This document shows, in pieces, positions 25,025 to 36,150 of a DNA stretch of 64,000 bases. The position numbers and the translations under genes were made by a program. A model generated the notes under the pieces. It was not told the origin of the DNA. It saw only the letters and a list, made by a program, of their open reading frames with translations, and ran no database searches. Source of the DNA: Tubiluchus corallicola. Taxonomy: Eukaryota > Priapulida > Priapulimorpha > Priapulimorphida > Tubiluchidae. The stretch is taken from contig JAQGDQ010000026.1 of assembly GCA_030141605.1 (NCBI GenBank), positions 682,001-746,000 on the forward strand. Direction: 5' to 3'. Each line of letters starts with the position of its first letter. Positions within the stretch are counted from its first letter, which is position 1.

Positions 25025-26375
25025 ACAAAACAATCATTAACACATTCTCATACATCTTCACACATTTCTTACAATACACTCATAAGAGCACAATAATTTA
25101 GACATGTTTATGCACAAAGTCAAAATTTTATGCCCAGAAACACATTTGATAGGTGTTTTGTATTCCACAACTTGTGACAAGTTCCAATATCTACAAGACT
25201 TAGTGCTTATAATATACACACTCACAAAATCTTTTGAGCACTTGTGCTGAGAGACATACAAGTTTTTATGCTTGGAGATCATGTTGGAGATGTGACCTTA
25301 CAATGTTTATACTTTTCACATATTGTCACAAGTGCTATAATCTCGCAGAAATTCATACTCTCAACTAAGACCTCTCAAGTTCTTATGCTTCAGTACACAG
25401 TCATGCAAGTGTATTGGGAGACACATTGTCACAAATCAATTATGCTTATACACACAATAGCACAACTGCTGTGCTCTGCAAAGCCTATTTTTGTACTCAC
25501 AAGACAAAACATCACAAGCTGCTCAGAGAGATGAATCTCTCACGACATTACACATACAAACACACCCTGTCCCACAAGTGCTTACACTGATGCATTCTCA
25601 CTTGTGTTTATGCTCAGAAACACAACCCGACAGATTCATTACTGCAGATACAATTACAAATGCTTACATTCTTTCATATAGTCTCACAAGTGTTTGTGGC
25701 TTTATACAGTCTCACAAAGATTTATACTTGGAGACTTAACCTCTCAAATTCTCATGCCTATGACACAATCTCACAACTATCAATGTTGGAAACATGTTTT
25801 CATAAGTTCCTCACAGCCTTAACCATATTTATGCTCACAGGAAAACCTTGCAAGCTTTTATGCTCGGAAGCAATCACTTAAGTGTTTAAGCTCTAATGTG
25901 CTATTTCACAACTGAAAGATTTTAGCATATGCACAAGAATACAGTCTCACAGGTTTTCATGCTTGTACCTATGAGCATACAAATGTTTATGCCCTTTCAC
26001 ACCATTTCACAAGTATTCACTCTCACAATCTCAATCTCACACAGAGGCTCAAGCACACGTGGCCTAAACACTTTTGCTCCATTACGTGTGCAATCTTGTG
26101 TTTACCGTTACATACAGTCTCACATCAATTTGTACTTGCAGAATGAACCAACACGAGCTTTTATGCTTGGTTATACAGTCTCACAATTTCTCATGCTGGG
26201 AGAAACATAATCACGTTCACATGTTCAGGTACACAGTCTTACAAGTTGTCACTTACATAAACGAGAACATATCAGTGTTCATGCTCAGGCAAAATCTTAC
26301 AAGCTTTTACAATCCGAGACAGTCTCACAAGTGTTTATGTTCAGAATCATATTGTCATGTTTTTAAAAGATGATT
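25025..26375 (+). repeat. Diverged minisatellite, units of about 30 bp
   Basis: The stretch is built from many imperfect copies of a unit close to CAGTCTCACAAGTGTTTATGC followed by TTGGAGA. Clear copies start near 25594, 25680, 25709, 25741, 25768, 25940, 26114, 26176 and 26318, with spacings mostly 27-33 bp. Because the unit length is near a multiple of three, plus-strand frames stay open and show a recurring S-Q-V-F-M-L-like pattern of about ten residues. I judge this to be repeat-driven, not a gene. Confidence 0.75.
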
Positions 26376-28583
26376 ATGCTAAAGATGATGAACGTGTTGC
26401 AGATGACGTAGATTATTTGGACCATTAATTAATATGAATTATGAAAATGGCAGTTAACATTGAGTATTTCCTCAACACCATAACTCAAAGGCAGGGCTAA
26501 CATGAAGTCTGCATTTTCCCAATGAACATTCCGGAGATTTAGAACCGTAGAACCTATTTATGGTGCTACAAAAAAGTTAAGTTTTTAGTAAACATCACAC
26601 AGAATTGTTACTGTTTGAAGAATGTTAGTAGAAATGGATAATTTTACGTGTGCTCTGTCTATATACTTAATACTATGACAAGTTAGAATTACATGCTTAT
26701 ATCACAGCCACAATATGTACATTGAAACATTCTAGCCAATGCTCCATGCTCATGAACTTTTCGAAATAATCACATTGCTACTAAAACTTGTCACAAACAT
26801 TACTGCATCCTAAACTGTACAACAACACTGTATGTGTTAAAGTAAATAATATGCTACCTCAAATGTTTCAGTGTGCAGATAATAAATGTCTACAAGAAAC
26901 TACCTATGCAAGACCAGTGCTACCCAACAATAGTGGCTTAATCTTTCATGGCTTAATGTTCTAAAAAACCATGAATTCGTCAAAGGAAAAAATAATTATA
27001 CTGTTATTAAGTTATTTACAAAAGTCTTAAATGAACCTCTATTTCAGCAATGAGCTAGGACAATTATAGACCTGTGTTAAGAGATTTGTAAGAATGTCCA
27101 CTATGACTACATCAGGGAATACAATTTCTTCTCACACAAGATGAATGTACATTCACCTGTTTAAATCAACCTGTACAAGAAGCACTATTTACAAAAATTA
27201 ATTAAATTACATTGTCACATTTACTATCAGCATCGCAAAACGATCATAACCAGTCAAGCTACATGACCCTTGGATAAAATTCTATTTAGACATCAGAAAT
27301 CTCACAGCTTTTTCCACTGTTACAACTTTTGTTATACTATTAGTTCCACTGGATAAACAAATTTAGCATACATTTTAGATTTAAACTTCAGGTAACATAT
27401 ATGAAAAAGAGGTATTTTTTCATATCTTCTTATCAGTTAGATATACTGCACAAGAAAGTCTCAGGAAAGTTAATGATGCCAAGCACGTCTCTCTGAAATT
27501 AGTTAAACTGTTTGGGAACCAATGCAGTGGATAGGAATAAATAACCAGTGGCATGCAGTGGCTTGTAGAACAATGCATGCAACAACAGCAGTCTGGGTGG
27601 GCACTGTGTGCTCTACTGGTTGTCCAGGCACAATCTGTTTTTGAGCTTTTGGGGGCCAATTTCGGGCCATGTTAGAACTACTGAGACTTGCGTGGATCCA
27701 GCCGCAAACTCATTATTATTTAAATGTTACTGACTGACTAAAGACAAAAGCCTATTTTACTAATAGAAATTATTTCGCATTTTTTGATAAATTAGAAGAT
27801 ATCCATTGCATGCATGCAGGCCACTGGAAATTATACAAAGATTCTAGTAGCAGACATTTTGTGTAAAGTGAAAAAATGGTAAAAGTAGACGAGCACTTTC
27901 AGCTGCATCTGAAACAATACATTGTGTAATCTCATTACAGGTTGCTAGTCAGGAGGTAGAGATATAGGTAGTATCTAGTTTCAGACATACACCAAGCTGG
28001 TGTAGTTCTAACATGTTCCACATAGCACATGTGGTTCTAATATTTGCAACCTCCATTCATTTTAACTTAAAGACTTAGCTTTCAGTAATCAGCATTTTCC
28101 AAAACAATGCCCTGTAACTGAATGGAAACGAACCAGTTGTACAAAACATGTATAAAAATTTTTTTGTGAGCCAAAGACAAAAAGATGATCTGTAACTAAT
28201 GAAAGCACCAAATATTAATAAACTGTATGTTAAAACTAACATCAATTGTATGTTCTTTCTGTTCCGTTTCTGTTCAACGATCCACTGCAGACACAGTTAT
28301 TTAACAAATTACACCTGATTCGAGATACTTTTTCAATTTTTACATGAAAGACGTACAAGAAAATAGCAATCTCCTTGTGTGCAAATGCTTCTCCACGTGT
28401 GTATGTGTCAAATATAATTACTAGTACCTACAACTAGTGTAAAACAGAACATGACACAAATACACAAGTCCTCATGACCGCTGATCTTAACAACCTTTCT
28501 TCCATTAACAGGTACAGACATGTGTAATTTAAATAACAGATCTTTGTAAAAATCGTATTTACACAACATTTGTTCACCACACA
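26376..28583. other. Downstream region / probable 3' UTR of the CRIM1-like gene
   Basis: The region holds no supported gene. The part next to 28583 should be the 3' UTR of the minus-strand CRIM1-like transcript. I did not find an unambiguous AATAAA on the minus strand close to the stop, so the cleavage site is undetermined. A short minus frame near 27420-27671 lacks domain features. Confidence 0.4.
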
Positions 28584-28906
28584 CTAAACTAGCAGCTTGC
28601 TACTACAGTTTTTATGTTGATCATCGTGGTTCATTTTTTTATAGTCACGTACTTCACAGTTGTTCGTAGATTGCTCTGGTAATAGCAATGTTCCATTCTT
28701 TTGATCTTGCCCTTTTAATTCAACATTGGTTGATTTTGGACGATTGGATTTGTAGACGATGTCTGGATAACCCCGTTTTAATTTCTTCTTGTGCCGGCGT
28801 ATAAAGTGTATAAGTAATGCAACCACAACTGCAATGAGAATTGGTACCAGCACAAGACATGAGATCAATGCTTGACGTGAATTTGGCTGCTCCTCAAGTT
28901 TCGGAT
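28584..28906 (-). CDS. CRIM1: CRIM1-like, last exon: transmembrane helix and cytoplasmic tail
   Basis: The acceptor TTTTTAG precedes AT at 28906, which completes a split Asp codon (G/AT), and the frame ends at TAG (28586-28584). It encodes a short Glu/Gln/Pro-rich juxtamembrane piece and then a hydrophobic helix (ALISCLVLVPILIAVVVALL and neighbouring residues). A strong stop-transfer cluster RRHKKKLKR follows, within a polar tail of 71 residues. The tail has a YPDIVYK segment and ends SKLLV; the final LLV fits a class II PDZ ligand pattern (hydrophobic-x-hydrophobic at the C-terminus), which is a weak prediction. Tail sequence is not visibly conserved with vertebrate CRIM1. Confidence 0.9.
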
Positions 28907-30792
28907 CTAAAAACAAAAATTCTATTACAAAATCAAGTTATAAGAACTTATCAGTAAGACTGAATTATTGTACAGCAATACTTAAAATACCTCAAAACAC
29001 TGATTGACCTTAATGGTGGAAATGATGCTGTTTCAGATTTTTTAGAGTAGATTCTCAGTTCCATGTAAGGTAACTATGCTCACTTGTTGCAAGTAACTTG
29101 CAAAGCTAATGTAACAGGTGATAAAAAGGCTGCCACAAAATACTGTTTAAGAACATTTTAGCTTCCACAGGGACTTAATACAAACTAGTGTCAATAACTT
29201 TATACAGATGTGTTTGTATTAAAAAATTTACGTAGGACTGTGATAGTAGTTAAAGGCACTATTTAAGCTTAGTTATGAGATCGTGCAGAATAGCTATACA
29301 CTCTCAGCAAATGCAACTACCAGTAACCAAATTTCGTCATCTTCAATCGGTTAAATATAAATTTATAATTAAGCAAATATTACTGTTACTTTCAGTAAAC
29401 GGTAGCTTTTAGGAAGGTCCATGACGTATCATAAATATATTCAGTTTCGTCAATGACCTGTCAGTCTGTCACACTATAGTGTTAATTTTAAAAATGGTGA
29501 TACTAAAAATATATGGTAATGTAATGGGATACCTACAGTTTCCTAAATTCTGTTTAAATGACTAATTATAGTATCTAGTATAAATGAAATGCTGAGAACA
29601 TCGAGAGAAGAATCCAAAGCAATAACATTATTTCTCTAAAATATTTTTGCTCTAAAATAAGCGAAAAATTCAATGTACAAATAACCTATTAACCCACAAA
29701 ACTTAGAATAGCAGAGTATCTGGGGCAAGTGCATGATTTGTGTAAATTTTGAAACCGTCAAAAAGAAGAAAATAATCAAGGAAAGATCTAAGAAAATAAG
29801 AAATGGTTGAATGACTTTAATAAGTAACTGGCATAACATTCAACAAGAACTCGACCAAAATGTCAGCGCAAACAAAACAGTTTAGTTCATATTACTACTT
29901 ATGCAGTGTTAGGATTATCCACATAAATACAACAAGGTTTTTTGATGAACCTGTACTGGCTGGGGTGGGACACTATAAAATCAACCAAATGTTAGTAGAA
30001 GAAAGTGGCGTAAATATACAACACTGTTTTCATTCCACACAATATAAGTAGACGGCACGAAGAGAAGGCGCGTTCACCACAGGAATGGCTCCAACCATTT
30101 GTTTACGGTGCATGTACTCTTGCTTTATTTATTAAATACTATAGTAAAACCAATGTGAACAAGCCTGCAAGCTAAAAAAATGACATTCTAAAAAAAGTTA
30201 AGTAGAAGAAATGTGATTCTTAACATTTTGCTCACTTGTTTGTTAGCTAAATGGAAAGGCATTTACACTGAAATACGCAAATCAAAAACTGCCCAGTGGT
30301 AAATGATTAACAATTCCTTCCCTTTAAGCTGAATACGCCTTTCTAGATAGATGGGATATTTTGTATTTGATGGGATGGGATTCACAATACTGTTATGAGC
30401 ATTGTCAAAACTGACCAAGCACAAGATCAAACCGTACTACATTGGCATGGTATCCTACTTGCATTGCCATAACAACGAGTTTTGCTGTCCGATCCACTAC
30501 ATTTACATATAAACATGATGGCATATTTGACAAACAACGAGTTTTGCTGTCCGATCCACTACATTTACATATAAACATGATGGTATATTTGACAAACAAT
30601 TGCACTGATTTGTTTGAAATAACTTTTATCCTTAGGCCGTAGCATTTTGACACAGTTTGTAAAGATAGGTAGCTGCAATAAATGTACAGATTTTGCACTT
30701 AGCACAAGTACAGACTGCTGCCTAGCAACTCTATGAAGGAGTTAACGTAAGAGTAAAAAAAACAAAACCACAGAAGAAAAGATAAAAATTAC
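28907..30792 (-). other. CRIM1-like intron with a 62-bp tandem duplication
   Basis: 1886-bp intron bounded by a GT donor at 30792-30791 and an AG acceptor at 28908-28907. It is AT-rich and has no supported gene. The tandem duplication at 30471-30594 lies near its 5' end. Confidence 0.8.
30471..30594. repeat. Tandem duplication, 2 x 62 bp
   Basis: The 62-bp block starting AACAACGAGTTTTGCTGTCC (30471-30532) is repeated immediately at 30533-30594 with a single C-to-T difference (GGCATATTT versus GGTATATTT). The near-identity implies a recent event or active gene conversion. A partial third start (AACAA) follows. Confidence 0.97.
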
Positions 30793-30870
30793 CTTGTGGA
30801 TTTTCTGTTGAAAGTTCAAATGTCTCTGTGGTTACATAAGCTTCTTCACCGGTATAATTAGACTTTGGGT
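30793..30870 (-). CDS. CRIM1: CRIM1-like, stalk exon
   Basis: A 78-bp exon between a TTTCAG acceptor and the donor CAAG/GTAATT. It keeps the 1-1 phase seen in most exons of this gene. It encodes 25 residues rich in Thr, Glu, Ser and Asn (PKSNYTGEEAYVTTETFELS...), with one N-glycosylation sequon (NYT), and joins VWC6 to the transmembrane exon. The stalk is shorter than in vertebrate CRIM1. It is too short and too plain to identify alone; the call rests on the perfect phase match and its position. Confidence 0.75.
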
Positions 30871-31066
30871 CTGAAATGAGAAAAAAACTACAAACTTGAA
30901 TAACTGATCATGCAATGATACTGCTTTCGTAATTTGTGAAGCAATTCTTCCTGACTCTTAACCACTGAGCTTGCATGCAAGAACCACAAAAATATTTAGG
31001 ATGTGATCTGCTAGACAGTAAAAATTGTGCTTTCAATAAACAAAACTGCATAGTGTCAAAAAACAC

Positions 31067-31303
31067 TTGCATCTTCGTGATCAATTAATTATGAATAATA
31101 TAGCATTGTCTCATCTGACGAACACCATGAGCACAATATTTAACAACACAGAGCACAGACGTATATGGAAGTGGCTAAAAAATCTAAATAAAAATCAGCA
31201 CATAAAAATTAACTTATATCACAAAAACAAAAATGTGACCACTGAAACTAGTGAAGTTTGCATAATGATAGCCAAATTTCATAGAAAAGCATTTCAGTGT
31301 TAA
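31067..31303 (+). mobile_element. LINE fragment upstream of the RT domain, in a CRIM1 intron
   Basis: A plus-strand open frame reads RRIWKWLKNLNKN, then KINLYHKNKNVTTETSEVC and AKFHRKAFQC. This is the linker block between endonuclease and reverse transcriptase in many CR1/Jockey-type LINEs (FWKWIKxLNK... INLYHNxKxxTDxxEIxxxFAxFFxSVF). No endonuclease or RT core is attached, so it is a short isolated relic. It lies antisense to the host gene, inside the intron between the VWC6 and stalk exons. Confidence 0.7.
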
Positions 31304-31495
31304 TCACCGTTACATTATACCAGCAGTGAGCATGATGTGTATGTGTATAAGAATTGTACATACAACTGCATAATATCAGAAGTCCAATTAGAAGAATGTG
31401 AATGAAATCATGTCTTTATAAATGTGATTCAGTATGTGCCTTTGAGAACATGATTCCAGTAGTTCCTCAGTAGCAGCAGGCCAAAGAATACTCAC

Positions 31496-31681
31496 CCTTA
31501 CAGATAGGACAACACAATCCAGGCAATCGGAATGTTTCAGTACAGTACACAGAACATATCTTCTGAGTGCATTCCACCTTTCCTTTAACACAGTTGCAAA
31601 ATGTACATGGATCAACATTCCAGCGCTCTCCAGGCCCATACACTAGATCTTTATATTTACAGGTGTGAAATTCCAGCTGAT
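31496..31681 (-). CDS. CRIM1: CRIM1-like, VWC6 exon
   Basis: A 186-bp exon (acceptor ATATAG, donor AAGG/GTGAGT; phases 1-1) encoding one von Willebrand factor C domain. It has HTCKYKDLVYGPGERW, then DPCTFCNCVKGKVEC, and closes with LPGLCCPICK. The ten-cysteine VWC pattern with the CxxCxC and CCxxC cores is complete. This is the last VWC before the membrane. VWC domains of this family bind BMP-type ligands; binding by this domain is inferred. Confidence 0.92.
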
Positions 31682-32001
31682 CTATATGTAATAAATCTGT
31701 TACTAAACTTAATGTCATGACAACACATGCTCATGCACATAACACTTGTCTGTATATTTTAAATGTGAGGCACTATCAGTTGTCAAAAAAGAGAAGTCTT
31801 AATGCTCCATAGGTGCAGTTAAATGAACCCTCACAATGTTCTATATTAATTTAACTAGAAACATTGGCTAGGTAATTAGCTGGTCCTTCCTACTTGAATG
31901 TTAACTGGAGATGATTTTCTCTTGACTTACATATCATATGCGAAAACAGAAAGAAAAATATGCGATATTATTAATGAATATTTGTGCTGTGTTATACTTA
32001 C

Positions 32002-32217
32002 CAACACAACTTGGGCAACATTGCCCTTTACGAAGAACTGGCCTACTACACCCTGTAGTACTAGGGCACGTTTCAGAGTAACAACTAATCAACCCATCTC
32101 GACACACACAGCTCTGACAAGGATTCGGTTTCCATGACTCCCCATCCTCAACTAGATTTGATTTTTCTGTGATGCAAGATTCTCCAGGACGATTTGTCTC
32201 CGATGATTTTGGGTAAG
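32002..32217 (-). CDS. CRIM1: CRIM1-like, VWC5 exon
   Basis: A 216-bp exon, phases 1-1. The acceptor is probably TTTCAG at 32219-32218; an alternative AG six bases upstream is in the same frame and would add two residues. The donor is GTTG/GTAAGT. The encoded domain has ESCITEKSNLVEDGESWKP, then NPCQSCVCRDGLISC and the closing run PVLRKGQCCPSC, which matches vertebrate CRIM1 VWC5 almost exactly at PVLRKGQCCP. A Ser/Thr-rich linker precedes the first cysteine. Confidence 0.92.
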
Positions 32218-32939
32218 CTGAAACTAAACAGACCACTAACTTCAGATTAGAAACTAAACTTAATTACGGAAATTACTTAAATCAGAACAAAATATTTAAT
32301 TTGATAATTCAAAGGTTTAGTTATACACTTTACTAGATATTATGTGTGATAATACAGTACAGTAGTTAGTTTTAAAAGTTTAAGATAATAAGTATTAGTA
32401 ATTATACATTTTAGCATAGGTATGGTTTGACTGTAAAGTTTAAAACCACACGGTGAAAAATTCTAGCTGATTTCATTAAAAGAACTGTGCTGTAGTATTA
32501 TAAATGCTGTTGCAGCAAAAGCAATAAAAACTGCTTATTATCAGTAAGCAACTTTAGAATTAATAAAATTAATCTTCATGACTTTTCCTGCATTTAACTG
32601 TAGATCAATCAATCAATCCTGTCACCACAAACAAAACAGACAGTTTCAGGAAATTTCACCACAATTCCGGTAACAACCTTAATAAATGATATGCAAACTA
32701 TTGATCAATTCCAGCAAAAGTAATAAACGCAAAGCACTTGGCTTTTCTGAAATTGTACACAGCACATAGGCATGAAATTAGACTGCAAATAACAAGCAGT
32801 TTCAACGTTAGCAAGTAAAGTAAAAGTGGGTTTGGTTTCATATACTGCAAATTCATAAAGTAATAAGACACATTTGATTACTTTCAAGCCATTTTAAAAA
32901 TGCTGTTTAATTTGAGATGTGGTTAGTAAGTGAGCATAC

Positions 32940-33149
32940 TTGGACAAGTCCTGCAACATTTACCAGTCACCACTGCCCGTGAGTCGCACAGCAATGGTGG
33001 ACATTGCTGTACTTCGCAAAGGACATGACCAAGATGACATGTACACAATGTGCAATCATCAAGAAACCACGTCTCTCCCTCCACATAGTAGTGTCCATCC
33101 ACAGAGTGGCATATCGTATGATTTTGCACTGGTAAAATCAGTGCATCAC
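32940..33149 (-). CDS. CRIM1: CRIM1-like, VWC4 exon
   Basis: A 210-bp exon between a TGTAG acceptor and donor CCAA/GTATGC, phases 1-1. It encodes a complete VWC domain: TICHSVDGHYYVEGETWFLD, DCTLCTCHLGHVLC and GKCCRTCP. The pieces YxVEGETWxxDxCTxCTCHxGxVLCE and CPPLLC match VWC4 of vertebrate CRIM1. One sequon (NHT) precedes the first cysteine. Confidence 0.93.
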
Positions 33150-33662
33150 CTACATTAAAATGATAAAAAATGTTACAACTTTTTGCCAAAAATCCCAAAT
33201 TTTAACACAAAATGTTGTCAAATACGCTCACATATTTGCAATTATGAATTTACCATTAAATTTTCCATTAAGGTCAGTCTATTTGCAGCTTTACGTCTGT
33301 CCACACTTTTGAAACTATCGCAATATTTGTATTAGCCTTTACATTTACCATTTTAAGACAAATATGAGATGAATGCAGATACTTAATCTTCTTGCTCCTA
33401 GATACTATGTTCTATGATATAGATGTTGCTCAAAGTCATTTCTCCGTATTTTTTTTAAAAAAAATTCCACCATAATTCCCAACACTCTCTATAAACCTAC
33501 AAGTCTACTTAGCTCTTCATAAAAATCAGCTATTGAAAGCCATTCCTTCAACATGTATTCTGCTACAATGCGATAAATTTATTCTTTTTGTAACTGCTTT
33601 TGTAATGCACACGAGGTCACTAATACGAAAGTCACTAGTAAGAGTTTCTCTTACATTCATAC

Positions 33663-33908
33663 CTGGGCAGGATGGACAGCATTCTGTATCACGAATAACT
33701 GGACTGGAACACGAGGGAGTGGGGCACGTAATTAAAGCGCACATCTCCTTGCCATTGTGACAGTAGCATTCGCGGCAACCATCATGCCAAGATTCCCCAT
33801 CCTCGTATTCGTCACCTCGTAATGTTTTGCACACCTTTTCCGATACTGGTACTGATGTATCAGGCAACACGGGAATGCTTTTTCCTGTCGGAATAGAGAT
33901 GCTTGACT
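33663..33908 (-). CDS. CRIM1: CRIM1-like, VWC3 exon, carrying an RGD
   Basis: A 246-bp exon (acceptor TTTCAG, donor CCAG/GTATGA; phases 1-1). A Ser/Pro/Val-rich linker of about 35 residues leads into a VWC domain with VCKTLRGDEYEDGESW, HDGCRECYCHNGKEMC and ALITCPTPSC, closing ECCPSCP. The WHDGCRECYCxNGxEMCALITCP block is the clearest signature of CRIM1 in the window. The domain's first strand holds an Arg-Gly-Asp tripeptide (codons 33819-33811), a possible integrin-binding site. Confidence 0.95.
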
Positions 33909-34052
33909 CTGAAACAATAAATATGGGGATATTAACTAGGTAAGGAAATCTTTTAGACCAATTTGTATGTATGTTCAAAGTGTCATTACCTTTACCTAGT
34001 CTGGAAAAAAATAAATACTAAAATAAAAGAAAGAGCTTGTTAGCTCATATGG

Positions 34053-34111
34053 CATATATACTCTGACAATATTATTCTGTGATGGCAGAGGAGAAAGGCA
34101 GAGTATATATG
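34053..34111. repeat. Imperfect hairpin: 13-bp inverted repeat
   Basis: CATATATACTCTG (34053-34065) and its exact reverse complement CAGAGTATATATG (34099-34111) enclose a 33-base loop inside a CRIM1 intron. No function assigned. Confidence 0.8.
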
Positions 34112-34266
34112 AAACAAAGAAGGGTTCAGGCTAGCATCCAGTTAATCATATTTCAATGCATGCATTTTTAGTTGCACAAAATTAAATAAAGCAACATTGC
34201 ATGAAGTAGACAACATGTGATTTTGATGCAGGTAAAATAATGCAGTGTCATAAAGCACATACACAC

Positions 34267-34518
34267 CTGTGCACTTGCAGATCGGACAGCCTTTGTCATT
34301 AACTTGGTAACCATAAGTGCACTGCTTATGACACTTAAAATTGCCACACTTCTCGCATCGGCATCGCACACAACCGTATCTGTCAGTGCGGAAGCCATGA
34401 GCGCAGTTCTTGAGGCAACCATCTAGGGGCACGCAAGCAGGTGCACATTCACAAAGCAGGTTACCCATACGATCTGTCTTGTAACCGTGCTCACAGTTTA
34501 GCATGCACGTGCTGTCAA
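34267..34518 (-). CDS. CRIM1: CRIM1-like, exon with antistasin-like repeats 2-4
   Basis: A 252-bp exon (acceptor TTTGTAG, donor ACAG/GTGTGT; phases 1-1) encoding three antistasin-type cysteine repeats. These are DSTCMLNCEHGYKTDRMGNL with CECA, CLKNCAHGFRTDRYGCVRCRC, and KCGNFKCHKQCTYGYQVNDK ending GCPICKC. Each has the C-x3-C-xxG-x-DxxGCxxCxC form of the family. Antistasin repeats are known from leech protease inhibitors; in CRIM1 their role is not established. Repeat 2 has a Leu-containing variant where others have GC. Confidence 0.92.
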
Positions 34519-35278
34519 CTACAAAACAGAAAGCTTGCTTAAAATCCACAAAACGACCAAACAAACGTGCAAGGTGAAACAAAAATGCTTTAAACAAAAT
34601 AATAAAGTCTAAAGTGTCACTTGAAATGTATACATGAAGAACATTGCTGCATATGCAATCAAGTTTTCCTTTGCTCATGTCAGCAACAACTATACTATTC
34701 TTGGGTTACAAAATCAAAAATTTAAAATACATAACATTCCAGGAGCAAAGGATTAATAATTTTTTTTGAAATATCATTAATTTAATTGCTAAATAGTGAT
34801 TGGCTATTTGTAGCAATTTTTACCTATTTTTGCATTGATCAGCAATATTTTATTGCTGTTGAATTGGTTTTTGTCGTACTGTCTTACAGTACTTCATTTC
34901 TTAAACTATGTCACCATGCACTGTCAGGGTAATTCCAGGAAGAAAAGGCAACTGATCAAAAGATACATTAAGTACATATAACACATTTATATGAAGTTAG
35001 TAATAGGCAAAAGCTGCAATGGCGAGATGGGTTGAGACTAGAAAAAAATGACCAACGAATAGTCAAAAACAGCCAGACAAGGCAGCAGAAAAGTTAATGA
35101 CGTTCTGTAACAAAGCAGACTGTATAACTGGTTGTTCATTGTAGCAAAGAAAAGATAGGGAAACCAAATCGAGATAAGAAACATTTCAGCATTTTTAGTA
35201 TATGTTGAAAATATCTTTCAATAGTCCATACCATCTCAGCTTATGACAGGTATTATGTATTAGTAAAATCATGCATAC

Positions 35279-35395
35279 CTAGACTGCATTCACACACATA
35301 GCAGCCGTCACTTTTCTTGACGAGTCCGTGTTCACACAACAATTTGCAATCGTCCAGTAACGGACAATGAGGCGGCAAAGTGACAAACCTTGGTT
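35279..35395 (-). CDS. CRIM1: CRIM1-like, exon with antistasin-like repeat 1
   Basis: A 117-bp exon (acceptor CTGTAG, donor CTAG/GTATGC; phases 1-1) too short to show as a long frame. It encodes a linker PRFVTLPPHCPLLDD and one antistasin-like repeat CKLLCEHGLVKKSDGCYVCEC. Joined to the previous exon it gives CCPECTEPRF, closely parallel to the CCPVCEEP junction between VWC2 and antistasin 1 in vertebrate CRIM1. That parallel supports both the exon and its boundaries. Confidence 0.88.
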   Translation of the reverse strand, partial: NQGLSLCRLIVRYWTIANCCVNTDSSRKVTAAMCVNAV

Positions 35396-35979
35396 CTACA
35401 GTAAGCACATATAGGAGGAATAAGTGTTAGAAATGAAACTCAAGATCTTTAGAAACAGAAGTTGAAAAACATGATAATATTACAGTTTGTAACAGGCTGT
35501 CTTACTGACAACTGTAAATTTAAATTTACTACAATTTGCAAGCAATAGATAAAGTTACTATTTAGTAACAATGCATACTAGGAAGTAGTTTGGCAATTAT
35601 ATCAGTTAATATACACGAACTATTTATAATTAAATACAGAGCATTTCGTGAAAGTGAGGTATTACTTGCACATAATGCTATAAGTGTGCATGTAAAGTTT
35701 TTACCAAAACAAACTTAAGGAACAACTGCTTTATCAGTGTCAGATAAAAACTCTCTTAAGACAGGCATCAATATTAATAAAAAGTGACAATACAGTGTTT
35801 TCAATAACATTGGTTTTTAAGCAAAAGAGATATAACATCTTTGTAAAAAATAGACGTAAATTTGTAGCAACATTGATTTAGCAACTTATCAAATGACCTT
35901 TCAAATTCAAATTAAAATTTGTGGTGGACAACAAAAGAAAGGTTAGTAAGGTGAAGCGAAATTGTTAGAGCATGCTTAC

Positions 35980-36150
35980 CCGTGCACTCTGGGCAACACT
36001 GACCGGGCCGTTTAATAGGTTTTTCACAAGCCACACTGCACATTTCAGCTTGACAGCGCACAGTGCCCTCGTCACAGTGACATGTGACACAATCATTCTC
36101 TTTCCATACATCACTGTTATTGTACGCCTCTCCTGAAGCTGATATGCAAC
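35980..36150 (-). CDS. CRIM1: CRIM1-like, VWC2 exon
   Basis: A 171-bp exon (acceptor CTCTAG, donor ACGG/GTAAGC; phases 1-1) encoding a compact VWC domain. It has GCISASGEAYNNSDVWKEND, CVTCHCDEGTVRCQAEMC, and the closing RPGQCCPECT. One sequon (NNS) is present. The join with the VWC1 exon makes CCPHCTGCISASGEAY, so VWC1 and VWC2 are almost directly abutted. Confidence 0.92.

Noticed and set aside
25244-26373. Series of overlapping plus-strand frames (73-99 codons)
   Set aside because: They follow the 30-bp minisatellite and share a repeated SQVFML-like pattern across frames; no start context or domains.
27420-27671. Short minus frames next to the CRIM1-like 3' end
   Set aside because: At most about 80 codons, no domain, and in the expected 3' UTR or downstream region.
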